Below are positions 1 through 10,299 of a stretch of 64,000 nt of DNA, in pieces. Origin of the DNA: Rostratula benghalensis. Taxonomy: Eukaryota > Chordata > Aves > Charadriiformes > Rostratulidae. The notes under the pieces were generated by a model. The model was not told the DNA's origin. It saw only the letters and a list, made by a program, of their open reading frames with translations, and ran no database searches. The stretch covers positions 912,362 to 976,361 of the forward strand of contig VXAI01000177.1 in assembly GCA_013399305.1 (NCBI GenBank). Direction: 5' to 3'. Position 1 is the stretch's first letter; the number at the start of each line of letters is the position of its first letter. The position numbers were made by a program, and so were the translations under genes.

Positions 1-98
1 TCCTCAGTTTCCTAATGAAGATGGGAGACAGTGTCAAAAGCCTTGCTGAAATAAAGGTAGATGACATCTGCTGCTCTCCCAAGATAAGAAGGGAACAT
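1..98 (-). mobile_element. CR1 LINE fragment, reverse-transcriptase part
   Basis: Read on the minus strand, this stretch translates to a peptide containing DVIYLYFSKAFDTVSH. It closely matches the conserved LINE reverse-transcriptase block around 'DFSKAFDTV', typical of avian CR1 ORF2. A stop codon follows shortly after, so the copy is dead. The element probably continues upstream of the window. To the right the similarity fades at about position 98. Confidence 0.75.
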
Positions 99-1053
99 GG
101 AAGTATGGATGGAGATACTGTGGTAAGGTAATAAAGTGACCAGAAGTGAGAGGTATAAGGCACTATATAGAGGTATAAGGCACTATATGTGAGATGCAAA
201 AGATTGTTAGATTTTGATCTTTCGGTGTATGTACTAGAACCCCCAAACTCGCCACTTACTATGTTCAGATTTTTAAGTGTTACCCATGTACTTCTACACT
301 TTCTGTGGTCTCAGCAGGAACTAGTAGGGTCATGTCTTGGCTGTTTTGTTACATTTAAGTCTTGGACTCTGTTATTCCTTAAACCAAATCTTCTAAGATG
401 GAAGATACTACTTAGTGCCTAAGATGTATCCAGACCTTCATCCCCCTTAGAATTGTAGCATGGATTGATGAGGAACCAGGTGGTAACAAAGCACAAATAA
501 ATGCATGCATGCTTGGAGTATGTGAAATCATTGATTCTAATTTAGTTAACACAGCAAATAAATAAACCTGATCAAAGTAGTACATTCAAAAGGCTTTCCA
601 AGTGGTTTTTTTTTTTCCTCTTAATTGCTGAGTGTTTTGATGTGTAGATCAAAGTCTCCCTCAAAATTCTAGAGGGGCTTTCATCTGCATAGGCAGTATT
701 CCCCACATTCTGGACACCCAATAAAAGATTTTGGGGAAAAAATGCCACCAAACTGATTTAATCCAGATATTACTATGCTGTTGACCCCTTTAGAAATAGA
801 AGTTGCTAGTTTTGACATCTGTTGATGCTGTGTTGGGAGATACAGCAGTCAGCTGTATGCAGTCAGCTACATGCACTTCCAGTCATTCTAAAATGCTTAG
901 TATTATGGCAGTTTCTTATGATCAAGCATAATTTGTGTCCCATTTAGATGAAAACCCCAGTTTATTTTTGTCACTTTATTGCTTTTATTCTTGTATGGAT
1001 TTTAATGCATAAACAAATTGTTAGAACTATCAGCACTTTATTTTGTTTAACAG
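99..1053. other. CCDC112 intron, 3' part
   Basis: This lies upstream of the first recognisable CCDC112 exon and ends in an acceptor (ttttgtttaacag). It contains a 20-bp unit (aggtataaggcactatatag) present almost twice in tandem at 151-188. The rest is A+T-rich sequence in which I see no exon. Confidence 0.7.
151..188. repeat. 20-bp tandem duplication
   Basis: The unit aggtataaggcactatatag at 151-170 is followed directly by a second copy that is identical for 18 bases (171-188). Confidence 0.85.
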
Positions 1054-1143
1054 AAGCTACAATCCTGCAACAGCTATCAAAAATACAAAATAATGTGAAG
1101 AGACTTCAGCAACAATTAAAAGATGTAAAGCCTACACCAGAAT
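1054..1143 (+). CDS. CCDC112: CCDC112 coding exon (first in window)
   Basis: The acceptor is tttaacag and the donor gtaagt. The exon enters with two bases completing a codon, then reads ATILQQLSKIQNNVKRLQ and ends with PTPE plus one base. It encodes the start of the long heptad-like helix. Confidence 0.9.
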
Positions 1144-4100
1144 GTAAGTTGTGATTACGGATTTTAAATTACTTTCTTCTACAGATTGGGCTTGTGATTC
1201 TTCTGCATACATGGGATACTTCTCCATTCTGTCTGGTTTTCTAGGAATTAGGGAAGGAAAGAGTGCAGAATTGTAAGAAATAGTGAAAGATGCTGCAGTT
1301 CTGCATGGAAACAGAGAAACTGACTCTCCTAGAAGTGGTGTGGGTTTGTTTCTTTTCTATATGTAACTTTTCACCTTCTGTAAAATAAAGTTAGTATTCC
1401 AGTGCCATTTACATGCACTTCCTTTCATCTGGTAAGAGTTTACAGAGTAGGGTCTACAGGTGACTCATTTCCAGCAGCCCACATGGCTTCAAGTTTAAAT
1501 TGGAATATTCTGTGGAAACCGCTAAAGCACCTCATTCAGTCTGGGTGTTTTAAAACTTTGGGGAAATAAGCACTGACAGAACCATTCCTCTGTGATACTC
1601 TGCTGTCTCACGTGGAGCTCTGGTTGAAGCCCTCCTATTAGTTGAGAGCTAGATGCCTCTCATTTCATTTATTGACTATTTTATAAAAAATGCATTATCT
1701 CATTAAGCTGTCCACAAAGATACCAAGAACTACCAGGCATGAAAGCTGAATTAAGAATTAGATATACAGATATATATACCGATATAGCTGTACAAATTTA
1801 ATTCATTATTTTTTAAAGCCAGGTTAGTTAAACTATATGTTCAATGTGTCCATAGAGATGTTGTGCAGGTTTAAAACAGTCTTAAACTCTTTCCTACCAT
1901 CGCAAAATAGATCTTCTCTAGCCAGCTGTCCTACTGTCTTTCTCCATATCGGGACTACGACATGCTAACCATACAGAATGAAGTCTTACTTTGATGTTTC
2001 TTTGTCAGCTGTATAAAACTAGTGACCTATAGGTTAAATAGGATTGCAACAGCCTGGTATAAGCCAAATATTTGAGTGTACTTAAGTCACTAACTGCGTT
2101 GTTACAACAAAAATAGAAGTGGAAGCTTTTTAGGGTAAGGCTGTCTTACTCTGTACATCAGTTGAAGATTACTCAGGATGAGACTTGTTTCATGGAAATA
2201 AACATTTATACTGGGATTTCCATCCAGGTAGCTAAATCACTGTGAAGCTACACCTTTTGAATAAATGAGAGTCTGTTTTTTAAGGCTGTTTGAGATGGAA
2301 ATGCATGCTCCTTTGTACACTGAAATAAAAGTGTCCCAGAGGTCTCTGCAAGTGCCTAGATTTCTGGGTAGTGCTGAATTACTGGTAAATACTGTGGAGT
2401 TAAGTGATATGTTGTCTTCTTCTTTTCCTCTTCAGTTGTTGACAAGCTCAAAGAAATGATGGAAGAAGTTGAAAATGCAATCAATGCTTTTAAAGAGGAA
2501 CAGAGACAAATGTATGTTTATACAAGCTTCAGCTACAAGCGCTTTCGTAAGACACAGTGAAAACTTTGCATTAAATCAAGTAAACGATTCTTTTGATTTA
2601 CTCTTTTGGTAGTGATTCCTGAGTACAGAAGTCAAAACTCAAGCTACCAGCCTTAGAATCTTGATAAACAGTTTTTTTAGAGAGCTGTTTATATAGCTGT
2701 TTCTGTATACCAACCGTTTGCCTATGAAAAGGCTTTTCAGAGAAATGCTGCAGAAGATACTAGATGGCGTGCGTGTGTGTGTGTGTGTTTGTTCTTTCTG
2801 TTGTTTTGGTTTCTAAGTGGCTGGGGGGTTTCCTTCCCTTTCTCTCTACTGGTGTCAGGAGGGGATTGAGTTAGTCCTTAGTTGAGTACCATAAAGGCTT
2901 TCACTACAAGGGTAACTGAATTCTAATTGTGTAGTGCTTTATTATGGGATCGATACAACCATACTGTCATCTGTGTTACCACTTCCGTTTCAATCTTCAA
3001 AGAATAGCTTTTGTGTGGTGCTGATAAATTCCAAAATTCATTTTTGGTGAATGAACAATGAACAATTCATTATTTTCTTACAGCTCAGTGTTCTCTTTTT
3101 AGATATGAACAGCTTTTGAAGGAAGAAAAAACTGTCATTAATGAGCTCAATGTCTTTGAAAGAAAAGTGGAACTGTGGGCATTAGGCAGCTCAACAAGAG
3201 ACAAAGTTTTGAAATTACCATCAGCCAGGATCTCAGTTGATAAAACACTGGAAAATCGTCTACCTGAAGAAGTAGTAGAGTTTGAAAGGTTTCTTCAGCG
3301 AACAGGAGGGAGGCAAGGAGGGTGGGATGATTATGATCATCAAAATTTTCTGAAAATACGGACAAAGCACAAAGGAAGGCTGTCTTACATAGATGAAGCC
3401 CTTCAGTATCTCTGCGGAAGAACCAAGGAAGATATTGAACAGCATGACAAATGGTACCAAGAATTTCTGATTTTACATGAAAAAAAGAAAGAGGTAAACT
3501 AACCCTCTAGGACTTTTATAACTTTTAGAAAAAGTACTTATTTTTAAAATGTATGCACTTATTATTTTTCTACTTGTGCCTCTGGAAGTGGGCTGCGTAT
3601 TGCCAAAGTATATTAAAAATGCTTTTGATGGCAGTGGTCCAGCAAATTAGATGCCAATCCCAGAGCACGAAGTGATCCTATCTGAAATTGCAGTTCTTGT
3701 TACATCTGTCCCTAAGAAGGTCTGCCCCACTGAACAGGCAATATACCTATGCCATACTGACATAGAGAATTGTGACTTCTTCAAGAACTATCTACCTGAG
3801 TAATAAATGATACACTGATGTAAAAACTTAATTATAAAATAGTAGGTGGAATTGTTAATTTGAAGAAAAAAATCAGACTTGAAACATGTTTGCATTAAAA
3901 AAGCATATTGCACCAACATTCCTAACTACCCAAAGTTAATATGAGTGCCATAACTTAATTTTAACAGGCACATATTAAACCTGCCTGTGTGATCCTTAAT
4001 TTGCCTTTAGTAGGCTTCTAATTCCTGTCTGCAGTTTGTATCCTTGAAACATGTTTTCATCAGACTAAATCAACAGGAATGTGTAAAACTGTAATGAAAA

Positions 4101-5428
4101 CTTTTTTAAAATTATTTCCTCCTGTAACCTTGCAGTCAATTAAGAAGTGGAAAGAAAAGCAGCAGCAAGAAAAAGAAGGAAACTGGAAGGAGAAAGAGAA
4201 ATCAGAAAAACTGTTTAAGGAAGAATGGGTACAGCGTGAAGAAGCCCAGAAGCAAAAAGCAGAAGAAGAAAGAAAAAGACAACGAGCAGCAATTGAAGCA
4301 TGGAAGAAACAGAAAGCAATAGCATTTGCAATGGAACAAGCATCGCAACTAAAACTAGAAGAAGAGGAGAAAAGGCAACAAAAAGAATGCCAGCGTCAAC
4401 GCCATGTGAAGTTACTGTTGGAAAGGTACGCCTTGCAGAAAAAAGCAAAAGAGGAACTTGAAAAGCTTGAAAAGAAGAGAGAGGAAGCTGAAAAGGAGGA
4501 ACAGAGAAGAATTGGTACAGAAGAAACTAAGTTTCATGAACGTGTGCGTAATTACAGCTCCAGTGTTGCATGTTTTTGTTTCAAATTCGCCTACTTCCTC
4601 CTACAGTATAATCTGTTAAACACTTCTAAGGCTCCCATGTTTCATTCATTTAAATCTGGTTGTGATTCACTACGAATAACAGCATCCGCTACATACAAGA
4701 AACAGCACAAAACTTTGTTTTAGATAAAGATGTTCCTTTTCCTCAGTATTTAAGTTTTACGGGATTACTCAACCCCTGTTATTCCTACATATAGAAGCAG
4801 TTTTATTTACTTCAGTGTGAAAATGGGAAAACCAGCTTGGGCTGCATTGCATTCCATGCTATAGAAAACATCAGAAGACTTGATTGTTTTCTGCAGATAT
4901 GAAATCAAAAGAGAAGTTTGAAAATCCTGCAGGCTTTAGTAGCTGTAAGAACAAGTTAGAACCTGTATCAATGTAAGACTGATCATCGAAGCACTGATAC
5001 TGTTGTTAGAGTTAAAAGAGCCTTAGCTTAGAAGTAAAATTACCAAAGGCTTCTGTTCTACCTCAAAACAGGACAACACTGAAGATAATTTTTATAAATA
5101 GAGATTAAACTACTACAATCCAGGTTTTTTTTCAGAAATGTGTGACTATAATTTGTTTGTGCAGGACAAGCTATAGCAAGTAGCTACCTAGTATAACTTT
5201 ATTCTGTACTGTGACAAAATAATTTCTAACAACAAAAAAAAAATAACTGTGAAAAAACTGCACATATATTTTCATACAATTTTTTTTTTAACTTCCAAAT
5301 AAAAGTTTGCCTTTCCATTTGGTATGTTTCAGGATCTACATAAACTGGAGCTGAGGATTTTACAAAAAGAAGCTAAAGAAGTAGAGAAACGAGAAAAAGA
5401 AAAAAGGCTGGCAAAGTTAAGAAAGAAG
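1054..5428 (+). CDS. CCDC112: CCDC112, coiled-coil domain protein (partial, five exons)
   Basis: Coding exons are 1054-1143, 2436-2511, 3103-3493, 4136-4543 and 5333-5428. All have AG/GT borders and phases that join into one frame. The peptide is strongly alpha-helical and rich in Glu, Lys and Gln. It aligns from memory with vertebrate CCDC112 from about its middle to just before its end, including the blocks QLKDVKPTPE, GGWDDYDHQNFLKIR and DLHKLELRIL. CCDC112 is a coiled-coil protein linked to centriolar satellites and cilia; no enzymatic motif is visible. The 5' exons lie outside the window. The conserved terminal exon, expected after 5428 with a 'YKPTKGW'-like motif, is not seen before PGGT1B begins. 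A retroviral remnant occupies that interval instead. Donors are canonical, though that of the 4136-4543 exon is the weaker gtgcgt. Confidence 0.93.
1144..2435. other. CCDC112 intron
   Basis: The intron is 1.3 kb, from gtaagt to ttcctcttcag. It is A+T-rich unique sequence, and I see no recognisable repeat family or embedded gene. Confidence 0.75.
2436..2511 (+). CDS. CCDC112: CCDC112 coding exon
   Basis: The exon has 76 bases, with acceptor tcctcttcag and donor gtatgt. It reads VDKLKEMMEEVENAINAFKE, and the split codons at both ends match the neighbouring exons. Confidence 0.92.
2512..3102. other. CCDC112 intron with (GT)n microsatellite
   Basis: This 0.6-kb intron carries a short (GT)n run at 2769-2789 (gcgtgcgtgtgt...). 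Nothing else is recognised. Confidence 0.75.
2769..2789. repeat. (GT)n microsatellite
   Basis: An uninterrupted run of about eight GT units follows a GCGTGCGT lead-in. Confidence 0.9.
3103..3493 (+). CDS. CCDC112: CCDC112 coding exon (large central exon)
   Basis: The exon is 391 bases: one base completing a codon plus 130 open codons, ending KKKE before gtaaac. It contains GGWDDYDHQNFLKIR, the most conserved non-repetitive block of the family, and a later WYQEF segment. Confidence 0.95.
3494..4135. other. CCDC112 intron
   Basis: This 0.64-kb A+T-rich intron ends in a good pyrimidine tract (cctcctgtaaccttgcag). No repeat or extra exon is seen. Confidence 0.75.
4136..4543 (+). CDS. CCDC112: CCDC112 coding exon (Glu/Lys-rich coiled coil)
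   Basis: This exon has 136 codons with no split codon at either end. It is nearly pure E/K/Q/R helix with the block AIEAWKKQKAIAF, as expected for the family. It ends KFHER at a gtgcgt donor. Reading past the donor stays open for another 59 codons, but that tail is not helix-like and is taken as intron. Confidence 0.92.
4544..5332. other. CCDC112 intron
   Basis: This 0.79-kb A+T-rich intron has several homopolymer A and T runs. The acceptor is ggtatgtttcag. No repeat family is recognised. Confidence 0.75.
5333..5428 (+). CDS. CCDC112: CCDC112 coding exon (penultimate in other vertebrates)
   Basis: The exon has 32 codons, DLHKLELRILQKEAK to KLRKK, followed by donor gtaatt. In other vertebrates one more coding exon follows. 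If the donor is not used, translation would run 26 more codons to a stop at 5507-5509. Confidence 0.92.
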
Positions 5429-5884
5429 GTAATTTACTGTTTTTTTGGTTTAGAGCTGAGGTGTTTGCAGCTTGGTTGTTTAAACAAACTTTTTTCCTCA
5501 TTGAACTAAAAAGCAATTATTTTTACTTATCAAAGTGATCACAAATGAGAAAAGAAATTTAAGTAGTGGTATCAGGGAAAAAAATGCAGCAGGCATAGTT
5601 GTTCTTGTGTTTAAAAAAAATGTATAGAAAAAAGCAAGAAAGATTTTATTTATCTCCTGGCTGTATCTGTTCTGGGCAGAGCCTATAGCTTACACAAATA
5701 AGCTGCAATACAGGCGTTTTTTTCCCTGCTTTTTAAATGGTGTTCTGTCCTTAGTTAAATGAGGAGGTTGGCCTCCAGAAGAATTTTGGGAACGTTGTGT
5801 GAGTTCTTCGAGTTTGATTTTGTGTTCCTGCTGTTTCCTGTGATAGTGTGGAGGGAGAAGTCTTTCTGGCTGGCCAGTGGTGGT
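5429..5884. other. Sequence between last CCDC112 exon and retroviral remnant
   Basis: This is A+T-rich DNA starting at the gtaatt donor. No sequence like the conserved CCDC112 terminal exon is seen. A pyrimidine-rich stretch ending tgttctgtccttag at 5754 could act as an acceptor (see findings). There is no convincing AATAAA signal. Confidence 0.5.
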
Positions 5885-5949
5885 CTGTTTGCTCTGCAGC
5901 TGAAATGTTACCAAGAGTGGATAAAATTCAGATTGGAAAATGTGGTACT

Positions 5950-6475
5950 GAAAGTTGTTAGTTGGTCAGCCTTGTATGCTGTAAAACAAGGACAAACAGA
6001 ACCTCCTACTGACTTCCTGGAAAGATTGAGGGTAGCAATGCAAAAGTATTCTACTTTGGACCCCTTGTCAGATATAGGATAGCAACAGCTTGTCTCTCTG
6101 TTTTTGGGGCAGTCATTGGAGGATATTAGAAGGAAGTTGCAGAAATTAAAAGAACTGGAAATTAGAGATTTGGAAAAGCTGATCGAGGAGGATATCTAGG
6201 AATCGGGGTGGCAATGACTGTAGGAAGTTAGGGAACGTGACAGCCACTGCTACTGTTGCTGTTCTGAGTCAGCAGAACCAAGGACTTTTTAGACCCTCGG
6301 GAAGCAGAGGCAGAGGAGGAATGGGAGCCAGCGAGTGAAGGGAGTTGGGTCCAAGGTCTGGTCTGGGATTAAGAAACAATCAGTCAGCATATTGTAAAGG
6401 ATTTGGACACTGGAAAAGAGACTGTCCAGAGTTAAGACAGGGTTCCCCAGAGCCAGATGTTGTAGCTGAACTCGA
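5950..6475 (+). pseudogene. ERV gag remnant: capsid C-terminus and zinc knuckle
   Basis: The capsid major-homology-like segment PPTDFLERLRVAMQKYS is followed by a stop at 6080-6082. A charged IRRKLQKLKELEIRDLEKL stretch comes next, then a nucleocapsid knuckle at about 6381-6425. The knuckle reads SAYCKGFGHWKRDC, so the position of its first Cys is Ser and the CCHC set is incomplete. The upstream gag portions are absent. Confidence 0.8.
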
Positions 6476-6479
6476 ATGA

Positions 6480-6840
6480 TGGGGACCTGGAGAATCTACT
6501 CCAGTGGATCCACTGGTTAAAATAAAACTAGGGAATCAGAGTAAAGAGGTGCAATTTTTGATAGATACGGGAGCCTCTTCATCAGTGTTAAATCAATAAC
6601 TGATACCTGTAGATAAGGACTTTGTGACTGTGGTAGGAGCCACTGGCCAAACCGAGAAAGCATTTTTTATGCAGCCTGCTAAATATAAATTAGGAAAACA
6701 AGTAGGTACACATAAATGTTTGTATTTACCAGGGGCCCCTAGACCATTATTAGGAAGAGATTTATTTATTAGAGCAACTGGAGGCAAACATAATGGTCAG
6801 GCCAAAAGGAATAGAGTTCACAGTGAAAGAAGATCAACTA
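6480..6840 (+). pseudogene. ERV protease remnant
   Basis: It contains LIDTGASSSVLNQ, with the aspartyl protease active-site DTG at 6564-6572, and later LLGRD, the conserved C-terminal protease helix motif. A stop codon interrupts it just after the active site (about 6597). Confidence 0.8.
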
Positions 6841-6879
6841 ATTGAAGTATTGAGTTTGTCTTTAATACAGATGCAAAAA

Positions 6880-7860
6880 GAAGCACCCATACCAGAAGAA
6901 ATTCTAGAGCAGGCTTTTCCAAGAGTATGGGCTTCTAAAGTACCCGGTAAGGCCAAAAAAGCAGAACCAGTAAAGGTAAAATCGAAGGCAGGAGCCACTC
7001 CTGTAAGAATTAAACAATATCCATTACGATTAGACTATCAAAAAGGAACTTATTAATAAATTTTTACAATATTGATTATTAATAGAGCGTGCATCAGAAT
7101 GTAATACTCCAACTTTTCCACTGAAGAAGACAGATAGGAAAAGTTAGAGATTAGTTCAAGATTTGAGAGCTATAAACAAAATTGTGGAGGATTTGCATCC
7201 AGTGATTGCAAATCCTTACACCTTATTAACTAAATTGAGAACTGATCAAATACTGTTTACTGTACTGGACTTGAAAGATGCCTCTTTCTGTTTAGCTACA
7301 GAAAGTCAAAGGCTATTTGCTTTTGAATGGGAAAACCCAGAGACCAGTAGAAAAACCCAACTAACCTGGACAGTATTACCCAAAGTTTTAAAAACAGCCC
7401 AGTGGTCTTTGGAAATCAGTTAGCAAGAGAACTGGAGACCTGGGACCCTCCGGCCCAAGCAGGAACTTTGTTGCAGGATGCGGATGATCTTCTAATAGCT
7501 ACACAAACCAGAGAAGACTGAGTGCAATGGGCAGTAAGTTTATTAAACTTTTTTTGGGACTAAGTGGGTATTGAGTGTCTCAACAGAAGGCCCAGCTCAT
7601 CACACAACAAGTTACATATCTTGGATTTGAGATCTCTGGAGGACAAAGAGAGATTAGAGTAGACCGGAAGGAAGCCATTTGCCACATGCCCATGCCAGAA
7701 ACAGCAAAGGAGTACAGAACTTTCCTGAGAATGACAGGTTGGTGCAGATTTCGGATATATATAACTATGGACTATATGGTTTTACTAACCATTATATAAT
7801 CTACTGAAAGAAAATACTTCAAAACTAATGTGGAAAGCAAAAAATTTAAGCTGTAAAAAG
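6880..7860 (+). pseudogene. ERV reverse transcriptase remnant
   Basis: Recognisable pieces are a QDLRAINKIVEDLHPV-type block (7160-7210), TVLDLKDASFC (7258-7290), an LTWTVLP block (7360-7382) and a later VTYLGFEISGGQR connection-side motif (about 7607-7645). They fall in different frames separated by stops. The catalytic box that should read YVDD reads DADD at 7477-7488, so one half of the metal-binding motif has changed environment and the enzyme is dead. Confidence 0.85.
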
Positions 7861-7868
7861 AAGAACTA

Positions 7869-8310
7869 ATGAGAGCTCTGGCTTTAGGCCTCCCTGATGT
7901 GTCAAAGCCCTTTTGGCTTTTCTCACATGAAAGACGGGGAATGGCTTTGGGATTGTTGGCACAACAGCTGGGCCCATATAAAAGAGCCATAGCTTACTTC
8001 TCCAAGCAGTTGGACGATGTAGGCAAAGGATGGCTAGGATGCTTACAAGCAGTTGCAGCTGAACATACAAGAAGCTTGTATTTGAACATACAAGAAGCTT
8101 GTAAATTTACCATGGGCCAGAAAATTACTGTTACGGTATCACACGCAGTCTCTGCACTGTTGGACCAAGCAGGAGGCCACTGGTTCTCCCTCTGAATATT
8201 CCTGAAATACCAAGCAATTTTGGTAGAGCAAGATGATGTGAACATAGTCACCACTAATATTGTGAATCCAGCATCTTTCCTTAGTGGTACCACTACGGAA
8301 CCAGTGGTAC
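7869..8310 (+). pseudogene. ERV pol connection region with internal tandem duplication
   Basis: A readable stretch includes GPYKRAIAYFSKQLDDVGKG, typical of the polymerase-RNase H connection of gamma-like pol. It carries a 23-bp tandem duplication at 8061-8106 that lengthens the frame. Confidence 0.75.
8061..8106. repeat. 23-bp tandem duplication inside ERV pol
   Basis: The unit starting gaacatacaagaagcttgta occurs at 8061-8083 and again at 8084-8106 with two mismatches at its end. Confidence 0.9.
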
Positions 8311-8314
8311 ATGA

Positions 8315-8662
8315 TTGAAGACAATGGAAGCAGTATACTCTAGTCATCCACATCTAAAAGAAGAACCACTTGCAGATGTGGAAGAATCCTGGTACACTGA
8401 TGGAAGCAGCTTTATGAAGCAAGGACAGCACAAGTCTGGGTATGCTGTGACCACTCTCAGGGAGGTAACAGAAGCTAAACCATTCCCTCCAGGAACTTCT
8501 GCTCAAAAGGCTGAAATTATTGCATTGACTAGGGCATTAGAATTGGCAAAAGGAAGGAGAATTAGTATCTGGACAGATTCCAAATATGCCTTTGAAGTTG
8601 TGCATGCCCATGCAGCCATCTGGAAAGAAAGAGGACTCCTCACTACCCAAGGAAAACATTAA
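8315..8662 (+). pseudogene. ERV RNase H remnant (longest open domain)
   Basis: About 90 residues of RNase H are uninterrupted. WYTDGSS supplies the first Asp, SAQKAEIIAL the Glu and WTDSKYAF the second Asp of the catalytic set. A stop follows KERGLLTTQGK, before the last catalytic Asp. Despite the open frame, the surrounding pol is broken on both sides, so this is a relic. Confidence 0.85.
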
Positions 8663-8689
8663 GCATGTGGCAGATTTAGAGGCCAGAAA

Positions 8690-9836
8690 AGGCAGAAGTA
8701 ATATCAGCCCTAATTCCAGACGGTAAACTTCAGATTCCTGACTGTGATTTAAGATTCAAAAAGTATTCAAAAGAAGACAAAAATGTGGTTACTGATATGG
8801 CAGGTAGTGAAGGAAAAGATGGATGGTTTTATGTCCCAGATGGACGAGTAATAATACCATCAAGGGTATTGTGGAAATTAGTTCTAGATGAACGCAAAAA
8901 TACCCCATTGGGGCGCAGATGCTTTATATAAACAACGGAGTAAGAAGTTGGTGAGTAGAAATCTATGCAACAGTGACACAGGTCACACAAAGGTGTGAAA
9001 TTTGTTTAAAGAAGATTCCATAAACAACAAACAAAAACACATGTCGGAGTGATTGAAAAAGGTAATAGTCCAGGGCAACAATGGTAGATAGATTTTTCTG
9101 AACTGCCAAGAAAAGGGGGGTACTGATATTTATTAGTATCAACAGATGCTTTCTCGGGTTGGCCAGAAGTTTTTCCTTGCAGGACAAACAAGGCAAAAGA
9201 AATCACAAAAGTGTTGTTGAATGGAGTACGAGCAGTAGTATCATCAGACAGGAACATATTTTTGTGCTAAGATAGTTGAAAAAGTTAGTGAAACTTGAGG
9301 AAAAATTGGCAATTACATGTTCCATACCGACCACAAGGCTGGTGGCCAAGTGGAAAAAATGAAACACCTGATAAAGCAAGAAGCTTCAGGGAACTAACCT
9401 ATATTGCTACCAAGCACTTCCTTTAGCCTTGCTAGTATCCGAACTCAGCCAAGTTTCAAGGAAGGGGTTAGCCCTTTTGGAATCTTGTATGGGAGACCAT
9501 ACCAATTGCAGTACACAGGTGAAGATCTTAAACAATTAGGTGAAAATTATTTACAACAATATCTGATCAGCTTGGGAAGGCAGTTAAACAAGTGGGAAGA
9601 CTGTGTTAGCTGGTCGGGTTAGAGGGTGGGATCAATCTGTACATCCTTTTAAACCTGGAGCCTGGGTTTATGTTAAAGATTTTGCAGGAAAGCCACTGGA
9701 AGAAAAGTGGAATGGACCCTGTCAAATCCTGCTGATGACTTTTACTGCAGAACAAGCTGCATGGATCCGCTGCTCCCAAGTGAAAAAAGCCCCTGAGAAG
9801 TTATGGACATCGGAACCTCAGGAACAACCAAAATAA
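8690..9836 (+). pseudogene. ERV integrase remnant
   Basis: Fragments match the integrase N-terminal side (about 8700-8930), the catalytic core (DAFSGWPEVFP near 9145-9180, then VLLNG...SSDRN near 9210-9255) and the C-terminal SH3-like domain (HPFKPGAWVYVKDF and KWNGPCQILL, 9640-9735). Stops and frameshifts occur throughout. About 20 bp of the core present in the second copy at 10166-10252 are missing here. Confidence 0.85.
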
Positions 9837-10165
9837 GACTTGTGTGGCACCAAGTATCATCTATTTGATAAGTCTTGTTGCGTTAGTAAATGCTTTTACC
9901 CCAAGTTGGCCTCTTTCCCTGACTCAGAAAGGCAGTTCTCTAAGTGCTGCTCTGCTTGACTGAGGAATGTGGAAGTACGGTTGGCTGAAGAAGAAAATTC
10001 ACAGAAGTTAACACCCGTCACATATGCGTAGTGACTAATGACAAAAGGAGTGTAGAAGAATACAAGTTATCGGTACCATTTGTAAGGGTGTTTAAGAAAT
10101 GTTACACATTTATTTTGGAAAAATACCACATTCACTTTCTACGTGACAACTGACGAACAGTTGAA
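9837..10165 (+). other. ERV region after pol; possible envelope-leader trace
   Basis: In one frame after the end of integrase there is a short hydrophobic stretch, LISLVALVNAF, that could be the remnant of an envelope signal peptide. It is closed by stops and nothing downstream resembles an envelope protein. The assignment is weak. Confidence 0.25.
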
Positions 10166-10252
10166 GAAGTCACAAAAGTGTTGTTGAATGGAATTATACC
10201 TCAATTTGGCATACGAGCAGTAGTATCGTCGGACAGGAACACATTTGGGTGC
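10166..10252 (+). repeat. Second copy of an integrase-core segment
   Basis: This stretch repeats the integrase segment at about 9198-9268 with few mismatches and includes about 20 bp lost from that copy. The sequences on either side differ between the two copies, so this is a rearrangement or part of a second insertion, not a simple local tandem. Confidence 0.85.
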
Positions 10253-10299
10253 TGTTCTGCTCTGGCATTATGAATCTCTAGATGTAAGCAGAGTGGGAA

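Noticed and set aside
2265..2459. Open frame running into the CCDC112 exon at 2436
   Set aside because: The frame differs from that of CCDC112 and most of it lies in intron. It is a chance overlap.
4544..4723. Continuation of the CCDC112 exon past 4543 to a stop at 4723
   Set aside because: The sequence after the gtgcgt donor loses the E/K-rich helix character, and the next exon (DLHKLEL) joins perfectly in phase at 4543.
9837..10165. Envelope gene of the ERV
   Set aside because: Only a short hydrophobic stretch in one broken frame is visible. There are no surface or transmembrane subunit motifs.
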